DNA of 64,000 nucleotides from Schizochytrium sp. CCTCC M209059 (lineage: Eukaryota; Sar; Bigyra; Thraustochytrida; Thraustochytriidae), in assembly GCA_000818945.1 (NCBI GenBank), contig KN805386.1:571948-635947 (forward strand), written 5' to 3'. Both the position numbers and the translations under genes were made by a program. Below are positions 9,061 to 19,512 of the stretch, piece after piece (within the stretch, counting starts at the first letter, position 1; each line of letters begins with the position of its first letter). A model generated the notes under the pieces. That model did no database searches. It was given only the letters and a program-made list of their open reading frames with translations, and was not told where the DNA came from.

Positions 9061-10363
9061 CCAAAAAAATTTCAACCAATTTTTTTGAATGTCGATTTCA
9101 AAAAAAAATTCAAACCCAACCAACCACCCTTTTTTTTTCTTTTTTTTTCCAACTGGCAGACCAGATTTCCTCTGCCCTGCCCTGCCCTCCGATGAGCCTG
9201 GCTGGCCGGAGCAGCCTCGGCGCGGTCCGGAAGCTGCAGAGCAGCACGGGCCAAGCGAGGCCGCCGCGCCAGCCGCGAGCCGCCGTCGCCCAGCGACCAC
9301 TGGCTGGTGCGAGAGGCGAGGGAGCGCCTAGCAGGATCAATCGGCCGTCATCGCAGTCGCCCATTGGCCGCGTTCACCCAGCGCCGTCGCAGTCGCCGTC
9401 GCTGCGGGGCCCCGCAGAGGAAGGCCGGCGCGGGCGCGTGAAGTAGGGCCCGCGCAGTGGAACGACACGCTTCTGTCCCCTCCGAGCGCGGTTTTGCAAC
9501 CCGCGAAAAACAGGATCCGCGGCCAGTGCGGTTGAAGAGGGATCGGCAGTCTTTTACAAGCGAGATATGGGAGGGCATTCACTGGCCTAAAAGAAGTACC
9601 CGCGAGAGGACGCGCCTCCCGGAAGAATCCGCGGAAACAATTCCGATATTCTCTAGCCTCCACTGACGCTTGCCACCCACTGCCACTGGCCGCAAAATCG
9701 GCGGGAAAAAAGCTTTTGGGTGGCCGCGACTCCGCGTTGCGCGCGTTGTGCAGTCCGGAACATGGCGACGACTGGCGGCCGCCGCCGGGCCGACGCAGGT
9801 GCTAAAGTTTAGTATGGGTAGTGTATAGGACCCTGCCAACGGTCGCTGGCACGAACGGTCACAGCCTTTCGGCGTTGTAGTTTGCCGTATATGTAAAAAT
9901 TAGTCTTGTGAATGTAGTCGCACCTAGGTGGTGTGGAGGATCTCGTCTACGCGATCACGTGACAGAAGTTGAAAGGACGTACACAATAGGTCCGGAGACC
10001 CTTCGGGGACCCCTACGGGGACAGGGGTGTGCGCCGAGACGAAGACCAACGGATACTGCCCGGATTTGCATGCAAAAGGACAATGAGCCGCGATGAAATC
10101 AAGAAAAAAGATTGAGAACGGCACCACCGTTGACGATTGACGACGACAAGAAGAAGAAGAAGAAGAAGAAGTCAAAGAAGAAGAAGAAGGAAAAAGGAAT
10201 TTGCCGAGTACTGTTCCTTTCTTGCCGAGAGGCTGACTTCCTTCCTTCCTTTCTTTCTGAGTGTTGCTGACCAGACTTCCTTGAGAAGGCAGGCAAACGC
10301 AAGCCTAACCTGAGTGAAGAACAACGAGTAAAACATAGCATCAACCAGGTAGAGAAGCTCGAG

Positions 10364-11377
10364 ATGGGCCAACGTGAGGGCAAGTTCGCCGAGAGCGAGG
10401 ATGGCGTGCCTCGTGTCATGAGGAAAAGATCAACCTGGTCGAGTCTCGCGTCCGGAAAAGGGCGCTCTGCAAGGCGGAGAAGCGCCAGCAGTCGCGAAAT
10501 GGATGACAACGCCGCCAAGCAGGATGAGTTCTCCTTTGAAAGCGACGAGGAAACCGACATGCCTTCCGGATCAGGAAATCACACAGAAGCGAGCCAAAAT
10601 GAAGAAACCAAGGCCGCCGACATGGACGAAAAAGAGTTCATGCAGTCCGTTCGTAAGCATCTGCGCAGACTCATTGCCTATGCGCAGTCCGCAGACGTTT
10701 GCCTGCAACAGGAAGCTGCCGAGCTTCTTGCCAACGAAGCCGTGCAACCTGCGCGTCAGCGACTCATTGTCCAGCACGGGGGCCTCGAGCTCCTCCTCCC
10801 CCTTACAGAAAGCACTGACAACGAAGTCCGCCGCCTCGCCGCGCATGCACTGGCCAACCTTTCGGTCGACACCGAGAACCAAACCACTCTTGCGCGCGAG
10901 GGTGGAATCGAAATGGTGCTGTCCCTGCTGCGAAGTCGAGCGGAAACGAACGCGACGTTGCGTCAGGCCGCCAAGGCGCTGGCGAATCTTGCCGTGAACC
11001 CTGAAAACAAGACGCTTATCGCAGAAAAGGGTGGTATTCCGCCACTTGTTCGCGCGTTTCGTGAGAGCGAAGAGGCTGTCCAGGTGGAGGCTGCTGCCGC
11101 ATTGGCGAACCTGGCCGTCGATGACAACAACGAGCGCGTTATTGGCGCTACCAACATCTTCTCGAATCTCATTTCTGCTCTCTCCAGCCCCAACGATGAC
11201 CTTGCGCAACAGGCAGGTCGAGCGCTGCGAAATCTCTCCGTTGATCCGGCCAATAAGGCGATCATGCGTGGTGCTGGCGCCGAGGACGCTCTGCTGGACG
11301 CCATTGACGTCATTACCTGCGATGTCTTGCGCGCTCAATGCGAGCGGGTACTCGCAAACTTGCAGCACCACAAGTAG
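10364..11377 (+). CDS. Armadillo-repeat protein, 337 aa
   Basis: The start is the ATG at 10364 (CGAGATGG). Residues 1-45 are basic and Ser/Arg-rich, and 46-90 are acidic. From about residue 90 to the end there are roughly six armadillo repeats, shown by recurring AAHALANLSVD, AAKALANLAVN, AAAALANLAVD and AGRALRNLSVD blocks spaced about 42 residues apart, each followed by an EGGI/KGGI-type helix start. The fold is a protein-binding superhelix. Closest general relatives are ARM proteins such as ARMC4/Vac8-like families, but nothing assigns a specific partner. Such proteins act in cilia, vacuole or cytoskeletal scaffolds. No membrane segment or signal peptide is seen. Confidence 0.85.
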   Translation: MGQREGKFAESEDGVPRVMRKRSTWSSLASGKGRSARRRSASSREMDDNAAKQDEFSFESDEETDMPSGSGNHTEASQNEETKAADMDEKEFMQSVRKHLRRLIAYAQSADVCLQQEAAELLANEAVQPARQRLIVQHGGLELLLPLTESTDNEVRRLAAHALANLSVDTENQTTLAREGGIEMVLSLLRSRAETNATLRQAAKALANLAVNPENKTLIAEKGGIPPLVRAFRESEEAVQVEAAAALANLAVDDNNERVIGATNIFSNLISALSSPNDDLAQQAGRALRNLSVDPANKAIMRGAGAEDALLDAIDVITCDVLRAQCERVLANLQHHK

Positions 11378-12035
11378 GACCAGAAAGGCTTAGTGCGTGA
11401 ATCCGTATTATGAATTACTTTTTTTACAGGTATCGGTTGCAACTCGTCATTTGTTGACATTTCGCGAAGTCGTCGAGTTCCTGCGCATGGTCGCACGAAA
11501 CTGACTACAAGAAACGGCCAACGTTTTCGTTCGCTTCGTCATGGCGCATTGCTTAACCTGTGCTTTTGTCGTGGTTTGTATCTACTTGTTTTGAACTTGT
11601 TGCATTCCTTCGTCATCGCTTTGTCATGACGCTTTACTCAACCTGTGCTTTTCGTCGTGGATAGCATGCATTGCACCACTTGCATCGTCTTTCTTTGACA
11701 ATACCCTTCACCTTTATAGCAAGGAAATCTTGGCTACATAGTCCCCTCCCCGCTCTGTCACAGCGCCACGTACGCTCGGGCTATGTTCTGTCGCAGCTTG
11801 CAGTTTGGGCGTGTTCCCGATTGTATGAGGCTGTGAGGAAAAGATACAAGCAGGGTCTAACACAAAAAGCATCACCCATCACGAGCAAGTTCGAGTGAAC
11901 TCGCTTTTCTTGCACGTGCCAACGCGCGCGCGCGCGCAAATCTCTCTCGCGCTTGCAGAGAAAGGGCAGAGGCCGGCGACGCGCGCGAGCGAGGCGAAGG
12001 CCCAAAGCTGCTACGTCCGCACGCGGCGACAAAGT

Positions 12036-12078
<43 letters not shown>

Positions 12079-12108
12079 CCGCCCTGGCGTGGAGAACAAA
12101 GGGCCGCC
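11378..12108. other. Intergenic region and 5' UTR of the DENN gene
   Basis: Contains an imperfect direct repeat (about 11537-11575 and 11621-11660, both including AACCTGTGCTTTT), a GC alternation (11924-11937) and an AGC array just before the DENN start. No gene is seen. Confidence 0.55.
12036..12077 (+). repeat. (AGC)14 trinucleotide repeat in a probable 5' UTR
   Basis: Fourteen perfect AGC units end 31 bp before the ATG at 12109. They would be transcribed in the DENN-gene leader. Read in frame from a TTG at 11953 they give poly-Ala, which I regard as untranslated. Confidence 0.9.
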
Positions 12109-15100
12109 ATGCAAGCGCGCCAGCGTCTCGCAGAGTATTTCCTTGTGAGTCGCGTCGCTCGCAAGCCTCCGACACGCGGGCCGAGCGTGCACGACGAAAA
12201 TGGCGGCGCTGGAGACCTCGACCCCTCGTACCTGACCGCAAAGGAGAGACACGAGCGCCGCGCCGCAAGGAGGCGTGCCGACACGAGCGGCAGCACGAGC
12301 AACTTGGTCTCACCCTCGACACCAGTCACCTCGGACAACGAGCACTTTGAGCAAGTCCACAGACGCGATGCCGGTGCCAACAACACCGGTACAGACGCCG
12401 TCAAGGTCCCGCACAAACGAAGCCGCTCACGTAGAGACCCGGCCAACCCCGAACTCTTTGCTGAGATGCGTCTCGAAGGAGATGACGACCCAATCGTTGA
12501 TATTTGCGTGATCTTCCCAAACCAACGAGAAAAGATCCCGACGGGCTTTCGTTGCCTCGTGCGCACACCCTTAGGGTACCGTGGCGACTGTAATAGCGGC
12601 GTCGTGGGTAGCGAAGGTGTCTTCATCTGCGTTAAACATAGCAAAAGCCACAAACCAACCACCACAAAATCCCCCAAACTGCTTCCCATTGTCGACGTCA
12701 AGATCGTCTTTCTCGACAAGGAAAGCGTTCCCGAGGGCTACGAACTAATCGACCGCTCCCGATCCGGCGCTTTGCCCGCAAACCTCAATTATGGCTACTT
12801 GGGCCAGACAATTTTCCTTGCCATCAAACGCATGCCCGCTGAACCCTCTGCAGATGAGCGATACCACTCGCTGCGGCCTCTTGTGGACATTTGCATGATC
12901 AACGCGTCCAAGCAGGAGAACCCCCCTCGCGGCTATGATGTCATTCTCAAGAGCACAAGCGAGGGCAACTGGACCGGAAACAAAATGTATCTATGTTTGC
13001 GAAGGGCGCGCCCTGTAGGCATGCTCGATCGCAGCTTTGGCGCCACCCTCGCGGAGCGCGTGCCACGCCACGACCGTCCAGGATTACCTATTTCCGATGA
13101 AATGGCCTTGCTCACGGCTCCGGGCGGTCTCCGTTGTCTCCGTCGCGAGGAAACCAACGTTCCGATCCCCAAATTCTTCTCGTTTGTCATGACCAAGGAA
13201 GATGGCTCGCAAATTCATGCGAGCTGCCTTACCTTTTACGAAGTGCTGGACGACAGCACACTAGACGTTCTAGAGCGCAGCTACGACGCCTACCTGCAAA
13301 TCATGAACAACTCGCCCTCGGACCCTATGGTGCACCGCCAGCTTCGTGCCTCTGCGGCAGCAAACCGATGCGAACTCGTACGTACTGACTCCCAGGGACG
13401 TCATCGCGGGTACACGACGGTGCGTTTTTACGAGGATAGCGATCTTCAAGGTTCGACGCGATCGATAGCTTTGGACGAATACTCGCAAAAGGCTGCAGCG
13501 GCTGGGGCAGCCACAACAACGTCAGCAGCAACGGCCGCTGCCACCACAAAGAAACACCCGTTGCGTCCCTTCAAGACGGGCGAGGGTGCTGCCCAGAAGA
13601 TCTATTGCCCAACCGTGCTTTGCATTCTCTCGCATTTCCCCTTTTATCGCGAATTCAAGCAGTTTTTGATGCTCCTGTACCAAGTGAGCATCTCCTCGAC
13701 GGTTATTCCAATCGAACGGTACGTGGCGCAGCTCATGTACGAGCTGCCGGTCCCGCGGCCGGGAACCTCTGGCTTTGTGCTGCAATTTGGTGCTGCCCAC
13801 CGTGGTATTCACTTTTCCATGCCTCCGGAAGGCGGTCTCCCCATTGCTTCTGTAAACTACGAGACTGTCTTTCGCTGCCTCGGCCCCAAAGAATTCGTGC
13901 AGCTCTTTGCGCTCATTCTCCTGGAGAAGAAAATTATCCTGCATTCAAGGTACGTCTCGGTCCTCAACCAGGTCGCCGAGGCCATGCGCTCGCTTATGTT
14001 TCCCCTGAACTGGCAGAACATTTACATTCCCGTCTGTCCCAACAATTTGGCCCATTTCCTCGCGGCACCGCGTCCTTTTGTTATTGGCCTGCAAACGGAC
14101 GCCTTTGCTCAGGTTCAACTTTCGGCGCCCGAGGCGGGTGAGGAGGGCTGGTGGGAAATTGCGCTCGATGAGGGCAAAATTCACTACCTCGACGTCCTTG
14201 AGCGCGCCACCACGGTCCAGGTCGCCAGTCTTCTGCAGACGCCCCCAGGCGGTGACGCCATCAATCCTATTCGCGTTGTGCGAAGCAACGTACCGGCGCC
14301 CACGCTCCCGACGCCCGTGCTCAATGGAATGCTCAAGCGTCTACGGGCCAGTGTGCTGTCCCGCGCGCCCAGTCTCGAGGACGAGATTGGCAAGGGCGCT
14401 ACGCGCGTGCTCGGTCAGCAGAACCCTGACAATGCCTACTCACTGACTCCGCTCGAGGCCCGTGGCGAAGAGGCATTGCGCAGTCTGCAGTTTGCCGTGC
14501 GAGACGCCGCTATTCATGCCATGATCGAACTCATTGGCACGTATCGGGACTTTTTGCTACCTCCGCGTCTCGCGTCGCGCGGCCTTAGTCGTGCCGAGGT
14601 GCTACCTACCAACTTGTCGGACATCTTCAATCTTGATGGCTTCTTGCGCAGCCTTCCCAAGGCCACACGTCCGTTCACTGAGCAACTTACGAAAACGATG
14701 CACTTTACTAAGTTCGTCGATGAGCGCACCTTTTCCACAGACCTCAGCTATCGCTTCCTCTTCTTTGATGCCATCATTGCACACGCGCAGCGTGGTGCAG
14801 ATCCGCTCTCCTCCTTTCGCCGCCCTTCTGGCCCTGTGATTGCGCGAACCACGTCCTCGACGAACGACGCCGGCCTCGCCAAGTCTAGCGCTGGCATGTC
14901 AGCGTTTGCCTCGTTTCCGGGCAACTCGGCAAACAGATCAGGCACGAACTCACCGGCATCGCCTTCCTCCGCAAGGGGTGCACGCGACACGAGGCAGAGC
15001 GCCGACGGCGATCTCTTGATTCTTCGTGTGCTCGAAGAAACGACGGGACGTCCTGCTTCCGCATTTGACGAAGATGCCAAAGTCATGGACGGCGGCGGCG

Positions 15101-17787
15101 GTGAGGAGGAATTTAGCGCGCTTTGCGAGGAGCAGAGTCGCAATTTTAAATTGAACTACCACAACTGGAACCAGGAAAATCCATGGAAGCCGCTCTACGT
15201 CTATGATCACTTTCCAAGCCAGTTTGAGGACGTCTTACTCATGGCGCATCTCTCTCTCAAGTCCTCGCGCGGAAGCGGCGGCAGCGAGCGTCGTCGGGGG
15301 TCTCAACGCTCTTCGCTCGCCCGCGCTGCAGCGCGCAACGCCGCACGAACCGCCAAGGTAAACTCTGCAGCGAATCCCGACCCAACGCGCTCACGTGCGT
15401 TCTCGTCGCCCCAAGGCCCCACGGGAACTTTTGAGCTTGTTCGGAGCACTGTCCTTGACGGGGTTTCGCTGGGCTCGCGCCGTGGCCTCGATGAAAACAT
15501 TTGGGACGCTGAGACTTCTCACCCAACCGACCGGCAGCACTCCGCCGATGGCAGCTTCATGCATGATGCTCAAAAGCGTAGCAATAGCAGCAGCGATGCA
15601 GACCCTGGGAAGAATGGCCCAGGCACCCGTGCACCCGCGGACGACGATGACGAGGGTAGTTTTGGGTCTGACGCGGACTCGGAGTCATCCAACGAACGTG
15701 CTCAGTCTTTGGGAGACGAAGACGAAGATGATGATGACATCGACGACATTGATGGACCCGGCGATCCGATCCTCCGTGCCGCCTCCGAGACCAATGCAAG
15801 TCGTGATGCTCGCGTTCTAGCCACCCAGCCGACACTTCGTAGCGACCGCATGCGGCGTCAAAGCGACGAGTCCGCCTCGGACCGCACGGTGCGCGCGGGC
15901 TGCCGTCTCAGCGAGGAGCTCAATCGATCGAATCTCGAGCAACAATTTGCGTTTTCAGAGCCAACCACAGGTATGCCTCGCGCACGCGCCTGCTATGTCG
16001 AGACCCTCGGTGCAATCATGGCCTTGGCGCCAGTTCTGCTAAGCTCGCGCTATGCGCGTCCTCGTTTCGCCATGTCTCTCATCCTCGGCTCGCTCACGGC
16101 GCTTGGACGACGACACGGCCATGTGCTCGATGAGGCGGCCACGCGAGCGGTTCTTGCTGGTTGTGCCTTGAGCGGCCCAGTGTTTGCGCACGATGCAAAC
16201 AATGCCTTCCACAGCCTCGTCGAGCACGGGTGTAGGCCGAACGCCGTAACGTATGGATACTTCACCATGGCACTTGCTCTGCGTGGCAAACAGCAGTCTC
16301 GCACGCGACGCAGCTCTACGATTTGGAAACGCCTCGTCAGTTTTCTTTGGGCGTATCTAGCCATCCTTCGGCCCAACCCTTCATCACTCACAGCAAAGAC
16401 TCTGCGGGGCCAGGACAGCCGCTTGTCCAATTCTCAGAGTGAAGCAGATGCCGCGTCGAATCAACCCCCTGCTGTGAACTTTATTGCACTTTGGACGGGC
16501 ACGCGCTGCCCGAATTGCAAGGCGCGACTCCTGGATGAGCACATTATGCAGGGCTGGGAAGTAGATGTTGATCAGCTCGTGCAATCCTGCGCGTATTGCA
16601 ACTTTGTGATTGTCCCACGCATCGAATATCGCGTGCTCAAGGTAACTGCGACAGAGATTATCCAAAAGCATCACGGGCAGTGCGAGTACATGAGCCCCAT
16701 CGTGTTACGCCGTCAAGCAGAGTACATGGTAGATGCGCTGGCCGAGCGACGCACTCTGGGACTCTCGCGAAGCGAGCTTCGACGCACCAATCCTGCGCTC
16801 TACTACAACATTTTGTGGTATGCCAAGCGCGTCAACGCGCCCGTGCTGTTTTCAGACGAACAGTACGATGCGACCATGTGGAAGGTTTTATCGAGCCAGG
16901 TTCGCACAGTCGTCTCGTGCACCTGGCAGAGATTTCCCGTGCGGGATGCGCGTCTCGTTCGTCGTCTTATTGCCGCGGCTGGTGGCTCATGGGTGCTCCC
17001 GGCGGATTTTCAATCCAGCCGTCGCAACGATCCATTCGCACCTCCAAACGCGGACTCGGACGTAGTGCAAGGCAGAGGGGTCGCGCGGAGGGGCAGCATG
17101 CTCTTTGAGCGCGGCGTGCTTAGCACCCACATGAGTGCATCGACCATCGCAGACGCTGGTGGTCCCAACACGGGCGGAGCTGGGAACCCGCGACGTTTGC
17201 AGACGTTTGCCGCGTCGAGCGTAGCTGATCAAGTGGATCCTAACGTGTACATGGTAAGACACCTTGCTGCTGCGGAGCCCATCACAGGGAACTCGCTTTG
17301 GGGTAATCGTGCCATCGCAGAAAAGTTGCGTGACCCGGAAATTCAGGCGACGCCTCCGGCCGAGACCTTTTACGTGACCTCGGAGAGTACGTCTTTTGGC
17401 GTGGTGCGCAAAATGTTGGTGTACCTTGATAATTGGGAGTTGCTACGTGCCGTACGGCTGTTTTTGTCCGCGCGCATGGCGTCGCGTGGGGAGCGCGAGG
17501 GCGACGGCTACGTGGACAAGGATGGCGTCGTCTGTCGAGTTGGCTGGGAGCTCTTTGTCAACTCTGTGTACATTGAACTTGCAGCCCTTTCGCGCATGGG
17601 CCAGCGCCAGCGCGTGAATAGGGCTGCTGCGGACGCAGAGCTCGAATTGGAGCGAGCTCTGACCAAAGTCCTGCGCAATTTAGAACATGTTGATCCGACG
17701 CTAGCGAGTTTCGTTGATAAACGCGACTTCCCGCCGAACATGCGTGCGTTGGCTTTTCGCAATTTCTTTTCGCCCCTGTATCCTTGA
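12109..17787 (+). CDS. MABP-DENN-PPR protein, DENND4/Crag-type Rab guanine nucleotide exchange factor
   Basis: Predicted 1892 aa. The ATG at 12109 sits in GGCCGCCATGC and the frame has no internal stop. Order of parts: MABP-like domain at about 125-245 (PIVDICVIF, PIVDVKIVF) and a partial second one at about 257-303; upstream DENN at about 333-380 (PKFFSFVMT); core DENN at about 494-664 (YCPTVLCILSHFPFY, LLEKKIILHS); downstream DENN at about 790-905; a long acidic/Ser linker; PPR-like helices at about 1290-1390 (GCRPNAVTYGYF); and a CxxC...CxxC block at 1467-1497 with DEHIMQGW between. This layout is that of animal DENND4A-C and fly Crag, which are Rab10/Rab11 GEFs in secretion. The Rab target here is inferred. 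Length is close to the animal proteins. No splice signals are needed. Confidence 0.93.
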   Translation: MQARQRLAEYFLVSRVARKPPTRGPSVHDENGGAGDLDPSYLTAKERHERRAARRRADTSGSTSNLVSPSTPVTSDNEHFEQVHRRDAGANNTGTDAVKVPHKRSRSRRDPANPELFAEMRLEGDDDPIVDICVIFPNQREKIPTGFRCLVRTPLGYRGDCNSGVVGSEGVFICVKHSKSHKPTTTKSPKLLPIVDVKIVFLDKESVPEGYELIDRSRSGALPANLNYGYLGQTIFLAIKRMPAEPSADERYHSLRPLVDICMINASKQENPPRGYDVILKSTSEGNWTGNKMYLCLRRARPVGMLDRSFGATLAERVPRHDRPGLPISDEMALLTAPGGLRCLRREETNVPIPKFFSFVMTKEDGSQIHASCLTFYEVLDDSTLDVLERSYDAYLQIMNNSPSDPMVHRQLRASAAANRCELVRTDSQGRHRGYTTVRFYEDSDLQGSTRSIALDEYSQKAAAAGAATTTSAATAAATTKKHPLRPFKTGEGAAQKIYCPTVLCILSHFPFYREFKQFLMLLYQVSISSTVIPIERYVAQLMYELPVPRPGTSGFVLQFGAAHRGIHFSMPPEGGLPIASVNYETVFRCLGPKEFVQLFALILLEKKIILHSRYVSVLNQVAEAMRSLMFPLNWQNIYIPVCPNNLAHFLAAPRPFVIGLQTDAFAQVQLSAPEAGEEGWWEIALDEGKIHYLDVLERATTVQVASLLQTPPGGDAINPIRVVRSNVPAPTLPTPVLNGMLKRLRASVLSRAPSLEDEIGKGATRVLGQQNPDNAYSLTPLEARGEEALRSLQFAVRDAAIHAMIELIGTYRDFLLPPRLASRGLSRAEVLPTNLSDIFNLDGFLRSLPKATRPFTEQLTKTMHFTKFVDERTFSTDLSYRFLFFDAIIAHAQRGADPLSSFRRPSGPVIARTTSSTNDAGLAKSSAGMSAFASFPGNSANRSGTNSPASPSSARGARDTRQSADGDLLILRVLEETTGRPASAFDEDAKVMDGGGGEEEFSALCEEQSRNFKLNYHNWNQENPWKPLYVYDHFPSQFEDVLLMAHLSLKSSRGSGGSERRRGSQRSSLARAAARNAARTAKVNSAANPDPTRSRAFSSPQGPTGTFELVRSTVLDGVSLGSRRGLDENIWDAETSHPTDRQHSADGSFMHDAQKRSNSSSDADPGKNGPGTRAPADDDDEGSFGSDADSESSNERAQSLGDEDEDDDDIDDIDGPGDPILRAASETNASRDARVLATQPTLRSDRMRRQSDESASDRTVRAGCRLSEELNRSNLEQQFAFSEPTTGMPRARACYVETLGAIMALAPVLLSSRYARPRFAMSLILGSLTALGRRHGHVLDEAATRAVLAGCALSGPVFAHDANNAFHSLVEHGCRPNAVTYGYFTMALALRGKQQSRTRRSSTIWKRLVSFLWAYLAILRPNPSSLTAKTLRGQDSRLSNSQSEADAASNQPPAVNFIALWTGTRCPNCKARLLDEHIMQGWEVDVDQLVQSCAYCNFVIVPRIEYRVLKVTATEIIQKHHGQCEYMSPIVLRRQAEYMVDALAERRTLGLSRSELRRTNPALYYNILWYAKRVNAPVLFSDEQYDATMWKVLSSQVRTVVSCTWQRFPVRDARLVRRLIAAAGGSWVLPADFQSSRRNDPFAPPNADSDVVQGRGVARRGSMLFERGVLSTHMSASTIADAGGPNTGGAGNPRRLQTFAASSVADQVDPNVYMVRHLAAAEPITGNSLWGNRAIAEKLRDPEIQATPPAETFYVTSESTSFGVVRKMLVYLDNWELLRAVRLFLSARMASRGEREGDGYVDKDGVVCRVGWELFVNSVYIELAALSRMGQRQRVNRAAADAELELERALTKVLRNLEHVDPTLASFVDKRDFPPNMRALAFRNFFSPLYP

Positions 17788-18084
17788 AAGATGACAAGAG
17801 TAGAATAGAAAATTGAGGATAAAAAGGAAATTGGGAATGGGGACTTTTACATACATTTACTCGGGAAATAGTTGATGTCAATGGCTTGTGGCCATTTTCA
17901 AATGGTGATCGTGTTGAAGTAGTCGAGAGTCTTCCATCGATCTTCACTTCCGTTCGTTGATCTCCGTCCGGTGACCTTTTTCTTCGCTCTCTTACAAAAG
18001 AACGACCGACGACTGTCTGCGCGTCCGATATAAACAATGACTCGTGTATAACATAGTGACTTCTCTCTCCCCCCTCCCCCCCCT

Positions 18085-19512
18085 TTAGGCTACGCTCCCT
18101 GTGCAAGCATACTTGTTTGGGATAACAAAGTTGCGGGCATGAATCCATGCGTTCGCGCCATATTTTACGCCCTTCTTGACCGGGAGTGCCGCGTGGTGAG
18201 TAAGCGGGTCCTGAAGCCATGGATCACGGTCCAAAACCGAGGGCCAAAGCACTGCAGAACCTTTGCGGGGCGCAACACGCAAGTCAATGCGAGGAAAGTC
18301 CGTTTCACCACCTTCTTCGACGTCGGAAACGTAGAGGAAAAAGGTCAAAATGCGCGGCCCCGCAGCATCGTTTCGCGTCCGTGGAGACATGTCATGATGC
18401 GTGTGGTAATACTGCCCGACATCATACTTAAGTAATTGAAAGGACTCGTAATGATCGCGAGGAATTTGAGTGACCTCCTCAATGCGCGCATAAACGGAAT
18501 CAACAAGCGGATCTTCTTCGCAGTCGCGTCTGCACCACGCGTTAGAAGACGTGCGTCCTTGAGAGACCTTTTTCGTTTGCTCTCCGCGCTCGTTCTTGAC
18601 CCCACTATCGGTGCTCCTCTCGAATCCGAGCGTGTGGCCCCAACGCACGAGCGCTTCCGACTCGGCGTCGGAAATGAAGTCGTCGAAAACGATGAGCCAT
18701 GGACCATCGGGCGGCTTGCTCAATGCCCGGGGCTTGAGGTGAACAAAATCGCGCATAATCCGCTCAAAGGTCTTGTCCAGGTCACCAGGAGCCCAAATGT
18801 GCTCGAGAGAAATATTGAGACGAGCGGGATCGCAGCGCTTCGCTGGGTCGAGTAATTCGCACGCCTCGCAACTCGACGGGCAATTGACGATCATCCAACC
18901 AGGATTTTCGTCGCACTCGCCGTGAGCAGCCAGAGAGGCGCACTTTCGTGGATAACGATCTGTGCAAGGGCCGTCGATTTCGGATCTAGGCTTGGCATCT
19001 TTGGGAAGGGTGTACACACGTTGATCGGCAACAATTTCGACCTCGTCGCCAATTTGATCGCGTGTTCCCTCCCGCGTGAACATAAAACGATGGCCCACAA
19101 AAGTGCCAAGACCAACCTCGTCGACAATTGATGGCGCAACTTGAATCCAGTCATCCTCGGAGCGTTCCCAGAAGAGGCTTGTGGGAGCGTGCCATTGATT
19201 GACGAAGCGAACATTAATATTTCTGCTTTTGCTCGGCTCTCGAGAAGTCTCGGAAGCTTCGGTCTTTGTGATGTCGCCAGCGCTCTTGGAGTCGATTTTG
19301 TCTCTTTTGTCATTCGATGCAACAAGGCCACCGACAAAGGGCTCGAGAATACTTGTGAGCGGGCGCATGATTTTCGTTTCCAGATAATTCGTTTCTCCTC
19401 GGTAGACGGCGACTGCAGCCGCGATGGCCACAATTACAAAGGCGCGGAGAATCAGCATTTTGGTCATGCCTAGAGCCGATCGGGCAGGAGGTGCTGCGTT
19501 TGTCTTTGCCAT
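18085..19512 (-). CDS. Transmembrane prolyl 4-hydroxylase with ShKT domain and a pVHL-like beta domain
   Basis: 475 aa, ATG at 19512. Residues 18-37 form a single N-terminal membrane anchor, so this is a type II protein with a lumenal catalytic domain, probably ER or Golgi. Residues 183-218 are a six-Cys ShKT module (CTDRYPRKC...CPSSCEAC). Residues 270-465 are a P4H catalytic domain: HxD iron ligands His372 and Asp374 in YYHTHHDMS, distal His440 in THHAALPV, and 2-oxoglutarate Lys450 in GVKYGANAW. P4Hs hydroxylate proline using Fe(II), O2 and 2-oxoglutarate. Unusually, residues 100-175 match the pVHL beta domain pattern: VRFVN (Asn105), LFW (Trp115), Trp122, then GTFVGHRFMF (Thr137, His141, Phe143). 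In pVHL this fold reads hydroxyproline. The ShKT and P4H calls are firm; the VHL-like call is pattern matching by eye. Confidence 0.9.
   Translation of the reverse strand: MAKTNAAPPARSALGMTKMLILRAFVIVAIAAAVAVYRGETNYLETKIMRPLTSILEPFVGGLVASNDKRDKIDSKSAGDITKTEASETSREPSKSRNINVRFVNQWHAPTSLFWERSEDDWIQVAPSIVDEVGLGTFVGHRFMFTREGTRDQIGDEVEIVADQRVYTLPKDAKPRSEIDGPCTDRYPRKCASLAAHGECDENPGWMIVNCPSSCEACELLDPAKRCDPARLNISLEHIWAPGDLDKTFERIMRDFVHLKPRALSKPPDGPWLIVFDDFISDAESEALVRWGHTLGFERSTDSGVKNERGEQTKKVSQGRTSSNAWCRRDCEEDPLVDSVYARIEEVTQIPRDHYESFQLLKYDVGQYYHTHHDMSPRTRNDAAGPRILTFFLYVSDVEEGGETDFPRIDLRVAPRKGSAVLWPSVLDRDPWLQDPLTHHAALPVKKGVKYGANAWIHARNFVIPNKYACTGSVA

Larger units (their letters stand above)
8296..10363. 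other. 2.1-kb gene-poor region between divergent genes, rich in short tandem repeats
   Basis: Upstream region of the Q-rich gene (-) and the armadillo gene (+). It holds GCAAC pentamers (8309-8331), GTGC tetramers (8462-8487), CTCGA/CTCGG pentamers (8505-8540, 8578-8630), CCTTG/CCTCG pentamers (8931-9003), a GAATTT hexamer array, and AAG runs (10147-10190). Open frames here are Arg/Ser/Ala low complexity and I reject them as genes. Confidence 0.6.

Noticed and set aside
11953..12108. Poly-Ala N-terminal extension of the DENN protein
   Set aside because: Opens with TTG and consists of the AGC repeat; the ATG at 12109 has a perfect Kozak context.
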